Source of the DNA: Candidatus Cryptobacteroides aphodequi
GTDB lineage: Bacteria; Bacteroidota; Bacteroidia; Bacteroidales; UBA932
NCBI GenBank assembly: GCA_018065265.1
Contig: JAGHTP010000112.1
Coordinates: 1 to 35,346 of the forward strand
Direction of reading: 5' to 3'
Length of the DNA: 35,346 nucleotides
Below the pieces are notes generated by a model. That model ran no database searches and had not been told where the DNA came from. It was given only the letters and a program-made list of their open reading frames with translations. A program made the position numbers and the translations under genes. Positions 1-8,818 of the stretch are shown here, one piece after another. Every line of letters begins with the position of its first letter. Position 1 is the stretch's first letter.

Positions 1-645
1 CACCACTCCCCTGCGCAGCACGAACTGGCGGTTCGCCTCTGGGTCGCCATCAACTACGGCAGCAAAGCCATTGTCGCGTCGGATAAGCGAAATCCTTTGA
101 AGAACAGCCTCTATGGCATCATCGCGCCCGCAGCGGCGCAGCACATCGAACAGATAATCCGACATCGTATTGCAGAGGAACTCCCCGCAATAACGCCGGC
201 ACGGCGAATCCTCCAGCGCAAAGAACTCATCCAGAATACGCGAACAATCCCCCGCCATAAGCACCGCCTTTTCGTGAATTGCGGCAAGCGGGCCGGCAAG
301 CGCCTCGTCACGCCTTGAGCGCAGAGAACTCTTGACTATCGCGCAGAAAAAGCGCATCTCGTAGTCGCGGTCGGCGGCCAGAGCGGTCTGCACGAAACGC
401 AGCGGCATAGCGTCGCCGTCAACAATTGCCGACGAGTCGAAATGCGGCGTAATGAGCCTCACATTCGACTTCACGCACCTGTAGAACTCCGCCTTGGTGA
501 AGGTAGAGGGCGTGAGGTCGAGGCTCGAAGGAACGAAAATCCACATACGGAGGCTGAAATCGCCCTCGCTCTTCTGCCCGGCCACAAAGCCAAGCTTGAA
601 TTCGACCGAATAACGGTCGTGGACTTCCGTTTTTATCTCAATCAT
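1..645 (-). CDS. Uncharacterised protein, 3' end truncated by the window edge (215 codons visible)
   Basis: Open frame from ATG (CAT at 643-645) to the window edge: IEIKTEVHDRYSVEFKLGFVAGQKSEGDFSLRMWIFVPSSLD... The ATG overlaps the stop of the transporter gene (ATGA-type). Missed by the ORF track because it has no stop inside the window. Confidence 0.75.
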   Translation of the reverse strand, partial: MIEIKTEVHDRYSVEFKLGFVAGQKSEGDFSLRMWIFVPSSLDLTPSTFTKAEFYRCVKSNVRLITPHFDSSAIVDGDAMPLRFVQTALAADRDYEMRFFCAIVKSSLRSRRDEALAGPLAAIHEKAVLMAGDCSRILDEFFALEDSPCRRYCGEFLCNTMSDYLFDVLRRCGRDDAIEAVLQRISLIRRDNGFAAVVDGDPEANRQFVLRRGVV

Positions 646-2222
646 AACAGGCCGGGAGTGATACCCATCCACTTGAGGACTGTCTCACCCCAAATAAGGA
701 TGAGCAGCCACGAAATAGTCATCATCGTGATGCCGTACTTGAAGGCATCGGTCTGGCTGTACTGGTTGGTATTGTAGAGCAGCGCAGCAGGCTTGCTGTT
801 GAACGGCAGCACGTACACGTGCTCGATAAGCATAGCGACGGGCAGCGCGATACTCATCGGCGGGAAGCCGAAACGCGTCTCAACACCCAGCGCGATGGGC
901 ACGAACACCATTGTGCGTATAGTCTTGCTCTGGAACACCAGGCCCGAGTACATCATAAGGAAGGTAAGAATCACGTACAGCAGCCAGAACGGCGTGCCGT
1001 TGGAGATACCGAGCGCATCGAAGCCGGCATTGACCATCGTGTTCGGCAGATCAGTGGCATTGAGGCCGCTTCCGAGCGTATAGGCACCGGCACTGAAGAG
1101 CATCAGGTGCCAGGGGATGTCGACGTCGTTCCACTTCACCACGCCCACTCCGGGCAGCAGGGCCAGAACGGCGCCAATCAGAGCCACGATCGTCTCATCG
1201 ATATTATGGAACGTACCCTTGGTAATCCAAAGCACCAGCACGATCACGAAGATGCCGACAGCCTTCCATTCGGCCAGAGTCATCTTGCCCATAGCCTTGA
1301 GTTCGTCGCGCAGACGGTCGAGTCCGCCCTCGATCTGCGGCACCTGCTCCTCCTTCTTCATCGGGAAGAAGACGTACATTCCAAGCAGCAAGCCTACAAT
1401 GAGGATGATCACACTCATCGGGCCGACGCTCACCAGCCACTGTGAATAGCCGAAGTTGCAGCTTCCAAGATAGCCCATAATGAGCGAGATGGCAAGCAGG
1501 TGGGCTCCGGAGCCAGTGTAGAACGCATTGGCGCCGATGTTCACCTGGAAGAGGTTCTGAATCACCAGGTTGCGGCCGAAGTTGTTGCGATTGCCGTCCG
1601 ACGCACCGTAAATGGCGCAGACAACCATAAAGATAGGCAGCATAATCGTCGCCTTTACGGTTGTGGCGGAGATAAAGGCCGAGAGCACGAGGTTGATTAC
1701 CAGGAAGCTCCACAGCACTCCTTTGGCACTCTTTCCGAACTTGATGACGAACGCGAGGGCGAGTCTCTTGGCGAACTGGGTTTTCACGAGCATACTTGCA
1801 AGCACGAAACTGAGTATGTTCAGCCACATAACCGGGTGTCCGAGCTGTGCGAGCGCATCTTTCTGCGTAGTCACGTTAAAGAGCACTATCGCAAGGATGA
1901 CCAGCAGCGAAGTCAGATAGTTGGGGATGGCTTCCGTCATCCAGAGTATCAGGCTCGCGGCGAAAATGGCCAGCATTGCGTAGCAGGCGCGGATGAAGCC
2001 CTCGGGGCCCAGAACAGCAAGGCGTTTGGCAGCCGAAGCGGCCAGTCCGTCGGGGTTGAAGTTGTCGATGAAGCCGATGTGGCTGAACCAGCATATCCAC
2101 ACGAATACGATGATCGCCAGCGGTCCGCCGAGCCTGGACATCCAGGTCTCGAACTTGGACTTGCTCATCTTGGGCAGCTTGTCCGCCCTGTAGTTGTTCA
2201 TATCAAGCGGGTCGAATGCCAT
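642..2222 (-). CDS. DASS (divalent anion:Na+ symporter) family transporter, SLC13-like
   Basis: 526 aa, multiple hydrophobic helices, motifs such as LWMTEAIPNYLTSLL, FISATTVKATIMLP and NIGANAFYTGSGAHLLAI typical of DASS/CitT-like carriers. Confidence 0.85.
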   Translation of the reverse strand: MAFDPLDMNNYRADKLPKMSKSKFETWMSRLGGPLAIIVFVWICWFSHIGFIDNFNPDGLAASAAKRLAVLGPEGFIRACYAMLAIFAASLILWMTEAIPNYLTSLLVILAIVLFNVTTQKDALAQLGHPVMWLNILSFVLASMLVKTQFAKRLALAFVIKFGKSAKGVLWSFLVINLVLSAFISATTVKATIMLPIFMVVCAIYGASDGNRNNFGRNLVIQNLFQVNIGANAFYTGSGAHLLAISLIMGYLGSCNFGYSQWLVSVGPMSVIILIVGLLLGMYVFFPMKKEEQVPQIEGGLDRLRDELKAMGKMTLAEWKAVGIFVIVLVLWITKGTFHNIDETIVALIGAVLALLPGVGVVKWNDVDIPWHLMLFSAGAYTLGSGLNATDLPNTMVNAGFDALGISNGTPFWLLYVILTFLMMYSGLVFQSKTIRTMVFVPIALGVETRFGFPPMSIALPVAMLIEHVYVLPFNSKPAALLYNTNQYSQTDAFKYGITMMTISWLLILIWGETVLKWMGITPGLL

Positions 2223-2225
2223 AAG

Positions 2226-3035
2226 CTATAGTTTGATTTTGTAGATTTTCGATTTAACATCACATCCCACCCAGGCATAGCCAGCCTCACGGTCGATAAC
2301 AAGTGCTTCGGCCTGGGCGATAAGGGTGAGAGGAATTTCGTATGTGGCGAGCAGTTTGCCGTCCAGCGTGCTGTGATAGAACGCCGGAGCCTTGCTGTCG
2401 ACTATCCACATTGTATTGTCAGTTGCATCATAACAGAGGTCCGAAAGGAACTTCTTAGTAAAAGTAATATCGAACGCTCCGCTTACCGTACCTGTTGTCT
2501 TGCAATATTTTACGATGCGTGTAGGCTGCGCCTGATTGGCAACATATATGGTGTCACCCTTACACATCATACCCTCGGGGCCCTTGCCGGAAACACCGCC
2601 GTCGGGAATTTCTATCTCAACGACCTTTGTCAGTTTGCCGTTCTTAAGGGTATAGAGAGCGCTTTCGGATTCTTCTTCGAGCCAGATGGTGGAGCCATCC
2701 CAGTCGATTCCCTCCCAGTCGTACTCGCCATCATCGTAAAGGACATTGCGAGTGGTACCGTCAAGATTGAGTTCATACACTTTTCCGCCGTCGGAAACTG
2801 CATAGAATCCGTCGTGGGCTGCGTTAAAACACATACTCGAAAGCTCTTTGACTTCCGTATCGAAAGTAGCTTCGGCAGTTTCAACCTTCACCACCTTGGG
2901 AGCCGAAGGGCCGTCGTCTTCGGGGCTCTTCGGGTCATATCCTGTTGCATTACAGCCGCAAGTCAATGCGGACATTGCGGCTGTAAGCACAGAAAGTTTA
3001 ATGAATTGACTAATTATTTCCAATTCTTGTAGGGG
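2226..3035 (-). CDS. Secreted/lipoprotein with SdiA-regulated / phytase-like beta-propeller domain; start codon uncertain
   Basis: The track ORF (2226..3095) extends into the upstream CYTH gene. A Cys-containing signal-like segment FIKLSVLTAAMSALTCGC follows the CYTH stop. Body shows propeller-like strands (FYAVSDGGKVYELNLDG, YDWEGIDWDGSTIWLEEE, EGMMCKGDTIYVANQ). No ATG precedes the signal segment after the CYTH stop; a TTG overlapping that stop is a candidate start, so the 5' end is approximate. Confidence 0.65.
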   Translation of the reverse strand, partial: PLQELEIISQFIKLSVLTAAMSALTCGCNATGYDPKSPEDDGPSAPKVVKVETAEATFDTEVKELSSMCFNAAHDGFYAVSDGGKVYELNLDGTTRNVLYDDGEYDWEGIDWDGSTIWLEEESESALYTLKNGKLTKVVEIEIPDGGVSGKGPEGMMCKGDTIYVANQAQPTRIVKYCKTTGTVSGAFDITFTKKFLSDLCYDATDNTMWIVDSKAPAFYHSTLDGKLLATYEIPLTLIAQAEALVIDREAGYAWVGCDVKSKIYKIKL

Positions 3036-3493
3036 TTTTTCATCAGCATTGAGTTGAAGTACTTGGGATCGCCTGTAACCTCCTCGCCAAGCCACTCAGG
3101 CTTGTCGAAAGGCTCGTTCTCGTCGGCAAGTTCCACCTCGGCTACGGTAAGACCGTCGTTGTCGCCGTAGAACTCATCGACCTCCCAGGTGTGAACACCG
3201 TCGGTGTTCTTTACCAGGTACCTTGTCTTGTCAATAACTCCGGGTTCAGCGAGCTCGAGCAGAGCCTTAACCTCTTCTACGGGAATTTCCTTCTCCCACT
3301 CGAAGCGTGCGGCGCCGCTGGCGTTGCCAATACCCTTGATGGTAATGTAACCCTTCTCACCTTTCACGCGGATGCGCACGGTGCGTTCGGGAACTGAGCA
3401 GAGATAACCCTGAGTGATGCGTGTGGCCTTGAATGCCTCATTCTTGAAGCAATCGCATTTGACCAAGAATTTCTTTTCGATTTCCTGTGCCAT
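3014..3493 (-). CDS. CYTH domain protein (triphosphate tunnel metalloenzyme, NeuTTM-like)
   Basis: 159 aa beginning MAQEIEKKFLV (ExExK-type CYTH signature), with TVRIRVKGEKGYITIKG, RYLVK..., TVAEVELADENE and WLGEEVTGDPKYFNS in CYTH order. Confidence 0.88.
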   Translation of the reverse strand: MAQEIEKKFLVKCDCFKNEAFKATRITQGYLCSVPERTVRIRVKGEKGYITIKGIGNASGAARFEWEKEIPVEEVKALLELAEPGVIDKTRYLVKNTDGVHTWEVDEFYGDNDGLTVAEVELADENEPFDKPEWLGEEVTGDPKYFNSMLMKNPYKNWK

Positions 3494-3496
3494 AGC

Positions 3497-4135
3497 CTAC
3501 TCGTTTGCAAGGGGTTTGTCGGACATACCGATGACGCGCTTGATGGCCTGCAGGTAGTTGATGTTCTCAACGCCCTCGAGACCGCAGTCGGCGACTGTCT
3601 TCTTGATGTCTTCTATCTCTGTTGACTCGGAGTTGATGGTAACGACCTTTGCGCCGTTGATGAGCACATTGCCCACCTCGCAGATGGTATCGTTGACCAT
3701 ATAGCCGAAACGCTGTTTGTGCACGCGCACTGCAGCGAGGTCGGGATTGGCCTTTACCATTGCGATGAACTCGTCGTATGTATACTCGTCCTTTGTGAGG
3801 GCGGGCATCTCAACCATGAATGCGGGGAAAACTTCCTTCTCGAGCACTTCCCTGCTGACGGGGGACTCACCCTTCATAAGGGGATTCCACTGCTCAAAAC
3901 CGTCAACGGTCTGGACATAAGTCTTGATGTCCATCTTACCGTTACGGATTTTGGTGTTGTTGATATCGTTCTTGCGTGAAATTATGTAGATCTCGTCGCT
4001 TTCGCGCTCCCATACCTTTTCAGGTACGGGAACAGAAAGACGGGCCATTCTCTTGTGTGCCTCGCAGAAGCACTGACCGAAGCTGCGGAATTCGAAGCGT
4101 GGCTTTGAGATTTCGCCAATTTTGAGTTCTGCCAT
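3497..4135 (-). CDS. Hypothetical protein, probable divergent CYTH-superfamily member
   Basis: 212 aa; NTKIRNGKMDIKT, FEQWNP, AVRVHKQRFGYMVNDTICEVGNVLINGAKVVTINSESTEIEDI and GLEGVENINYLQAI follow CYTH strand order. Lies between the CYTH gene and the lamin-tail gene. Confidence 0.6.
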   Translation of the reverse strand: MAELKIGEISKPRFEFRSFGQCFCEAHKRMARLSVPVPEKVWERESDEIYIISRKNDINNTKIRNGKMDIKTYVQTVDGFEQWNPLMKGESPVSREVLEKEVFPAFMVEMPALTKDEYTYDEFIAMVKANPDLAAVRVHKQRFGYMVNDTICEVGNVLINGAKVVTINSESTEIEDIKKTVADCGLEGVENINYLQAIKRVIGMSDKPLANE

Positions 4136-4137
4136 GA

Positions 4138-4710
4138 TTAGTTGACGGAATTGTCGATGTCCTTAACCTTTTCACCATTTGCGGCGCCGGGAGTCTCAGC
4201 CGCGTAAACCCACTCGCCTGTTCCATCGGGAACGCGGGAGAAATCATATTCGGTATCCTCGGGAAGGGTTGCATCCCATTCTACAGTAGCGCAACGCACG
4301 AATGCGTCGATCGAAGTACCGGAAGCATCGAAAATCTCAATCTTCACGTTCTTCTTTGCAGAAAGACCACCGGCGAATGTGTAGTTTGCATCGGGATTCT
4401 CAAGAGAGGTCTTGTTGCTGTAAAGAATGAGGTATGACTTGGCAGCAAGGACCTGATCGGCTACGCCTGTCCAAAGAGCGCCTTCCTCTTCGTTCTTGAT
4501 GAATGTAACGCCTTCGAGATTGACGGCTTTGTCGGAAATGTTGTAGAGTTCAACGAACTTTGAATTTCCGCTGACTTCGTTGATTACGAGGTTGCCCTTG
4601 GCAGCAGCTACTGCATCACTGGGTTTTTCGGGTCCCTTGGGGGTTGTAGCATTGTCGTTGCAGGCTGCGCAAACTGCGAGAGCTGCGATAATAAAGAAAT
4701 ACTTTTTCAT
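4138..4710 (-). CDS. Lamin-tail-domain (LTD) lipoprotein
   Basis: Lipoprotein signal MKKYFFIIAALAVCAACND; LVINEVSGNSKFVELYNISDKAVNLEGV...ETPGAANGE is the LTD pattern. Confidence 0.85.
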   Translation of the reverse strand: MKKYFFIIAALAVCAACNDNATTPKGPEKPSDAVAAAKGNLVINEVSGNSKFVELYNISDKAVNLEGVTFIKNEEEGALWTGVADQVLAAKSYLILYSNKTSLENPDANYTFAGGLSAKKNVKIEIFDASGTSIDAFVRCATVEWDATLPEDTEYDFSRVPDGTGEWVYAAETPGAANGEKVKDIDNSVN

Positions 4711-4741
4711 AATTTTTGATTGATTGATGAATTATTAATTG

Positions 4742-6157
4742 TTAAAAATCTATTTCTAAACGGAGTGATACCATATTCAGGTTGACGCCACCTTCGCCGG
4801 CCACCTTCCTGGGGTCGCGTGTCGGCTTGCCGTCGGTATCGAGGCCGCAGAAGAACTTGTTGCTCTTGCCCGAAGCGAACTGATCGTTGTCGGTGTACTG
4901 ATAGTCGAGCATCATCTTCACGTGGTCGTTGATGTAGTAGTTTACACCAAGCGAGTAACCCATGGCGGAGCCTCCCATAAGGAGTTTGCCGGCCATTTCG
5001 TAACTTGCATCGTTCCAGTACTTCATATCGGCATTGAGGTCGACATGCTCAACACGTGCGCAGAGCTCGATGTCGCCCCAGTCCTGACCGCGCTGAACGC
5101 GTGTGAACTTGGCACCGTTACTGTCGTAGCGCTGACGGCCACCGAAGAGTAGCCATCCGGCCTGAGCATACCATCCGCCGAAGTTCTTGGTAAGACCTGT
5201 ACCTGCATAGAGTTCCTTCTGGAGAGTGGTCTGGCTGCCGATGTAAGCGGCCTCATAGCGGAGACATTTCCAATAGCCGGCGAACTCAACTGTATAGAGG
5301 AGGTCGTGATGAACCTTGCCGAAATCGCCTGTGTCGATATATTTCTTGCGGTTGATGCTGTTGGTGTTACGGGTGCTGAAGCGGTCGTAGAGATAGGCCT
5401 CGCCATCGGTCTTGGGCTGGCGGTAAGAACCTGCGAGTCCGATATGCATACCCCAGTCGTTCTTGTTCCAGCCGGGCATAAAAACAATTTTCTCGGTGAA
5501 TGAAAGACCTTCGTCGGCATCCACGTTGGTGAGTTTGTTGTTATCCTCTACGAATGTACGGGTCTCCAGGTTGTCGATAGACTGGAAGAACACACCAGAA
5601 GATGCCCACAACCAGTCCTTTGCATAGTTCACGTTAAGTCCGAGATGGCGGCTGGGGGCGAGTGCCTGGGTAACCATAGGACGCTCCATGAACTGGAGGT
5701 AGCGTGAAGAGTTGTTGCGCTGGATGCTGAAGAGCTCCTTGAAGTTACCGATCTGGATATGGGTGTTCTTGATACCGTCGTAGCGGATGATAGCGTCCTT
5801 GAGTTCGAATACGCCGTTCGCCATATCCATATCGACCTCACCATACCAGTCGGGAGTGATCTGAGCCTTGACGGCGAAACGTGCGCGGCGGATGCTTACA
5901 CCGTTACCGATAGGATCAGCCCAGTCCTGCTGTCCGAAGAATACGGCACCGTCGGCCTGCACACGGTTGTCAAACCAGATCTTGTATCCGGAATCCTTAC
6001 TGCGGAGAACAAGGATACCGTCCTGCGCCTCTGCAACGAGAGGGTCGGCGGTTACCTTGACGCCGTACTGATTATAGAGTTCTTCTTTTTCGCCCTGCTG
6101 TGCAAAAGCAGCAAAGCCGAAAGTGCATAATGCTGCAATCAATAGTGTCTTTTTCAT
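4742..6157 (-). CDS. Phosphate-selective porin OprO/OprP-like outer membrane protein
   Basis: Signal peptide MKKTLLIAALCTFGFAAFAQ; FDNRVQADGAVFFG, IRRARFAVKAQITPDWYGEVDMDMANG, QIGNFKELFSIQRN; terminal aromatic residue (LEIDF). Confidence 0.85.
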   Translation of the reverse strand: MKKTLLIAALCTFGFAAFAQQGEKEELYNQYGVKVTADPLVAEAQDGILVLRSKDSGYKIWFDNRVQADGAVFFGQQDWADPIGNGVSIRRARFAVKAQITPDWYGEVDMDMANGVFELKDAIIRYDGIKNTHIQIGNFKELFSIQRNNSSRYLQFMERPMVTQALAPSRHLGLNVNYAKDWLWASSGVFFQSIDNLETRTFVEDNNKLTNVDADEGLSFTEKIVFMPGWNKNDWGMHIGLAGSYRQPKTDGEAYLYDRFSTRNTNSINRKKYIDTGDFGKVHHDLLYTVEFAGYWKCLRYEAAYIGSQTTLQKELYAGTGLTKNFGGWYAQAGWLLFGGRQRYDSNGAKFTRVQRGQDWGDIELCARVEHVDLNADMKYWNDASYEMAGKLLMGGSAMGYSLGVNYYINDHVKMMLDYQYTDNDQFASGKSNKFFCGLDTDGKPTRDPRKVAGEGGVNLNMVSLRLEIDF

Positions 6158-6236
6158 AAGTAGCTATTAATTAGTAGTTGAGTAAAATAATATGAATTGT
6201 TAAAAAATTTTAAATTTTACGGGGATGTTCCAATCA

Positions 6237-6244
6237 CAAATTTA
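6237..6244 (-). promoter_or_regulatory. Possible -7 box (TAAATTTG) of the porin gene
   Basis: Minus strand reads TAAATTTG (consensus TAnnTTTG) about 80 nt upstream of the porin ATG; no well-spaced -33 TTTG was found. Confidence 0.4.
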
Positions 6245-6278
6245 ATATCAAACTCAATACGATGTACCCCCTTTGTGC

Positions 6279-6316
6279 AAAAAAAGGCGATTTTGTTGAA
6301 AAAACCGCTTTTTTTT
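6279..6316. terminator. Possible intrinsic terminator between the phytase-like gene and the porin
   Basis: Plus strand AAAAAAAGGCGATTTTGTTGAAAAAACCGCTTTTTTTT: imperfect stem flanked by A and T tracts. Confidence 0.35.
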
Positions 6317-6346
6317 CCGAGACCGCACAAGCGGTCGCCGCATTTA

Positions 6347-8170
6347 TTACTCCGGAATATAGGTAATGACCTTTATCCAGTCGCTCAGGTAGAAATCACC
6401 CAGCCAGGTGCTCTTGCCCATACCTCCCTGCGAGTCGCATATCATGAGTATGGTCTGAACCTTCTGGCCACCAGCGTCCTCGATAAGAGGTCCGAGGCAG
6501 ATGCCTTCGAAATTGGCCAGCATCACCGAGAATCCAAGGTTGGTGTAGAATTCCGAAAGAAGGCTCTTCGAGAGGATGCCGCCCTTGTCGTTCACAGGAT
6601 CGACGAGATAGAGTTTAACCCTGCAGGTTCCGTCGTAGTATCCGTCGGGAATCGACACTTCCCTCTCCATAACTATCAGACGGCCGTCGTTCAACGCGCA
6701 GATATCGGAGATGCCGTGCACATAGGAGATCGTGACAGGATCGGGCTTGAGAGGCATATCCATCTGATAGAGGTAACGCGCTTCGGGAGCCAGAGTACTG
6801 AGCTTGAAACTCTGAATGCGGAAAAGAGGCCTTTCCTGAATCAGCAGCCCGGTGTCTTCGTCGTAACGGCGGTCCTTGCTTATCGGGGCCTCGGTCGTGG
6901 TCCACAGAAGACCTGTCGAAGGACAGTAATCGAGCGACTCGAAACCGTTGTTGTTGAGCACCCTGCCCTTGCCCATATCGTAAGGGATCTTCAAGGCGCG
7001 GCCCGTAGGCATGCCTTCGTCATCGTATTCGAGAATCTTCTGGTCCTCGCCCGACACGAAGAACGTACCGGTCGAAGGGATGTAAGTTATGCCTTCGCAG
7101 TCGCGGCCCTTGACGTTGGTAGTACCCGCAGCCTTCACACAGGAAGTGGCACGCGCGGCATAACCGTCCGTACTGGTGCCGTAGAACTGCACGGTCAGAT
7201 AATACATACCAGCGTTGCCCTTGCTGTCGTCGGTAATGGCGAAAAGGTAGTCATTGCCCTCCTTGCCCACATAAGTGATGCCGGAGAACTGGCCCTTGCC
7301 TCCCGTGGCATTGGATATATCGTGCTGGTTACGAAGCACATACGTAGGCAACTTAACGCCCGCATTGTCGGAATACTTCACAAGTGGCGTCTGCCATGCA
7401 TTCGTCCCGTAATCCAATACCGACCCGTCCAGACGCGAGGTGTACAGGCTTCCGTACTTGTCGTACATAAGCAGGGCGTACGAATCGGACGAACCCGAGT
7501 ACGGAGGAACCACGAAATCGAGGTCTCCGCCCGTCCAGGAAGTCTTGATATCCCAGCGGAAGGTGCTGTCAAGCACGCTTGTATTGTTCAGAGTTACATC
7601 GAACGAGAGCGAGAGGGGGAACGCCTTGTTCAGAGGGATGAGCTCGCCTCGGGTGAATTCCTTTCCCAGCCCGGCTTCAAGGCTCAGGCGGACATCGGTG
7701 CCTATATGATCGACACTGATGTCGGCAAAACCTTTGGCGTCGGCGAGCGCCGTACCGGTCATATACCCGGCAGATGCAAGATTCGATATGCCGTCGGCAA
7801 TGCGCTGCTTCGAAAAGTCGAGTTCGATATTGCAAGGGTCGCTGCAGTAACCGCATCCTACCACGGCATATACCCTGCCGGCAGGAAGCTGCGCTCCGAA
7901 GGCATTGAACACTCCGGAGAAACCGTCATCAAACGTTTTGCGGAGCTGGAATGCGAGCGACGAGCCTTCGGAATCGAAGACATGAAGGTCGGAATCGTCC
8001 GGCCAGGGCGTATCACTGCGCCTCACAACAATCTCGCCCGGCATGAGGTCAGAGGGCACATCGCCCTTTTCTTTTCCTTGCGGATTATGATCAAGACAAG
8101 AAAAAGCCAAAGCCCCGCAACTGAGCAGGGCTATGGTTTTAAAGGATTTTTTCCAGTCGAATGACATCAA
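6347..8170 (-). CDS. Lipoprotein with esterase-like/phytase-like domain
   Basis: 607 aa; lipoprotein signal TIALLSCGALAFSCLDHN; CEGITYIPSTGTFFVSGEDQKILEYDDEG, NNGFESLDYCPSTGLLWTTTEAP, NFEGICLGPLIEDAGGQKVQTILMICDSQ are phytase-like motifs. Confidence 0.75.
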   Translation of the reverse strand: MMSFDWKKSFKTIALLSCGALAFSCLDHNPQGKEKGDVPSDLMPGEIVVRRSDTPWPDDSDLHVFDSEGSSLAFQLRKTFDDGFSGVFNAFGAQLPAGRVYAVVGCGYCSDPCNIELDFSKQRIADGISNLASAGYMTGTALADAKGFADISVDHIGTDVRLSLEAGLGKEFTRGELIPLNKAFPLSLSFDVTLNNTSVLDSTFRWDIKTSWTGGDLDFVVPPYSGSSDSYALLMYDKYGSLYTSRLDGSVLDYGTNAWQTPLVKYSDNAGVKLPTYVLRNQHDISNATGGKGQFSGITYVGKEGNDYLFAITDDSKGNAGMYYLTVQFYGTSTDGYAARATSCVKAAGTTNVKGRDCEGITYIPSTGTFFVSGEDQKILEYDDEGMPTGRALKIPYDMGKGRVLNNNGFESLDYCPSTGLLWTTTEAPISKDRRYDEDTGLLIQERPLFRIQSFKLSTLAPEARYLYQMDMPLKPDPVTISYVHGISDICALNDGRLIVMEREVSIPDGYYDGTCRVKLYLVDPVNDKGGILSKSLLSEFYTNLGFSVMLANFEGICLGPLIEDAGGQKVQTILMICDSQGGMGKSTWLGDFYLSDWIKVITYIPE

Positions 8171-8173
8171 CTA

Positions 8174-8755
8174 TTACTTAAAGAGGCTGAAGATGCTGCC
8201 AAGAGTATTGATGGCAGTAGCAACCTCAGTTGTGGTAGTATTGATAGAGTTCACAGCGTCGGTAATTGCAGCGTTGGCTGTAGTGGCAGCAGTTGTAGCG
8301 GTAGCGGTCTGAGCCTGCTGCTGAGCTTCCTGCTGAGCCTGTGCGGTTGCGGCAGCTGCTGAAGCGGCGGTCTGAGCGGCGATCTGGGCGGCAGCGTTGG
8401 TAACGGTGCTGAGATCGATTCCTGCAAGAGAGGTAAGTCCGTTTACGACACCTGTCTGGTTATTGGTGTTGACAAGGTTGCTTGAACCGGTGATGAGGCC
8501 GCCTACGAAAGCGGTATTATCGTTCTTGATGCCGTCGATGTTGTTGAGGAGGGTGGCAAGGTTGATGATGTTGTTATGGTTCTTGAGGTCAACCTTTCCG
8601 TCGGCCTGATACTGGCCATAGAGACCCTTGAGTGCAGCACCTGCAGCAGCGCCCGATGCATTGGGATTGGGAGTTGTGGATGTGCCACCGAGGATACCGC
8701 AGGAAGCGGCGAGGATTGCAGCGGCTGCGGCTGCGATGATTACGTTGAGTTTCAT
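8174..8755 (-). CDS. Low-complexity Ala/Gln/Thr-rich lipoprotein
   Basis: MKLNVIIAAAAAAILAASCGI lipobox; C-terminal half AAQIAAQTAASAAAATAQAQQEAQQQAQTATATTAATTANAAITDAVNSINTTTTEV. Confidence 0.75.
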   Translation of the reverse strand: MKLNVIIAAAAAAILAASCGILGGTSTTPNPNASGAAAGAALKGLYGQYQADGKVDLKNHNNIINLATLLNNIDGIKNDNTAFVGGLITGSSNLVNTNNQTGVVNGLTSLAGIDLSTVTNAAAQIAAQTAASAAAATAQAQQEAQQQAQTATATTAATTANAAITDAVNSINTTTTEVATAINTLGSIFSLFK

Positions 8756-8818
8756 ATTGTTGTCAGTGATTAGATTGCAGTAAAGCGATGCGAATTTAGA
8801 GAAAAAACGATAAATATT

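Noticed and set aside
6197-8164. 655-aa plus-strand ORF opposite the phytase-like lipoprotein
   Set aside because: Antisense by-product of high GC and codon bias; the minus-strand gene has a lipoprotein signal and recognisable domain motifs, while this frame shows none.
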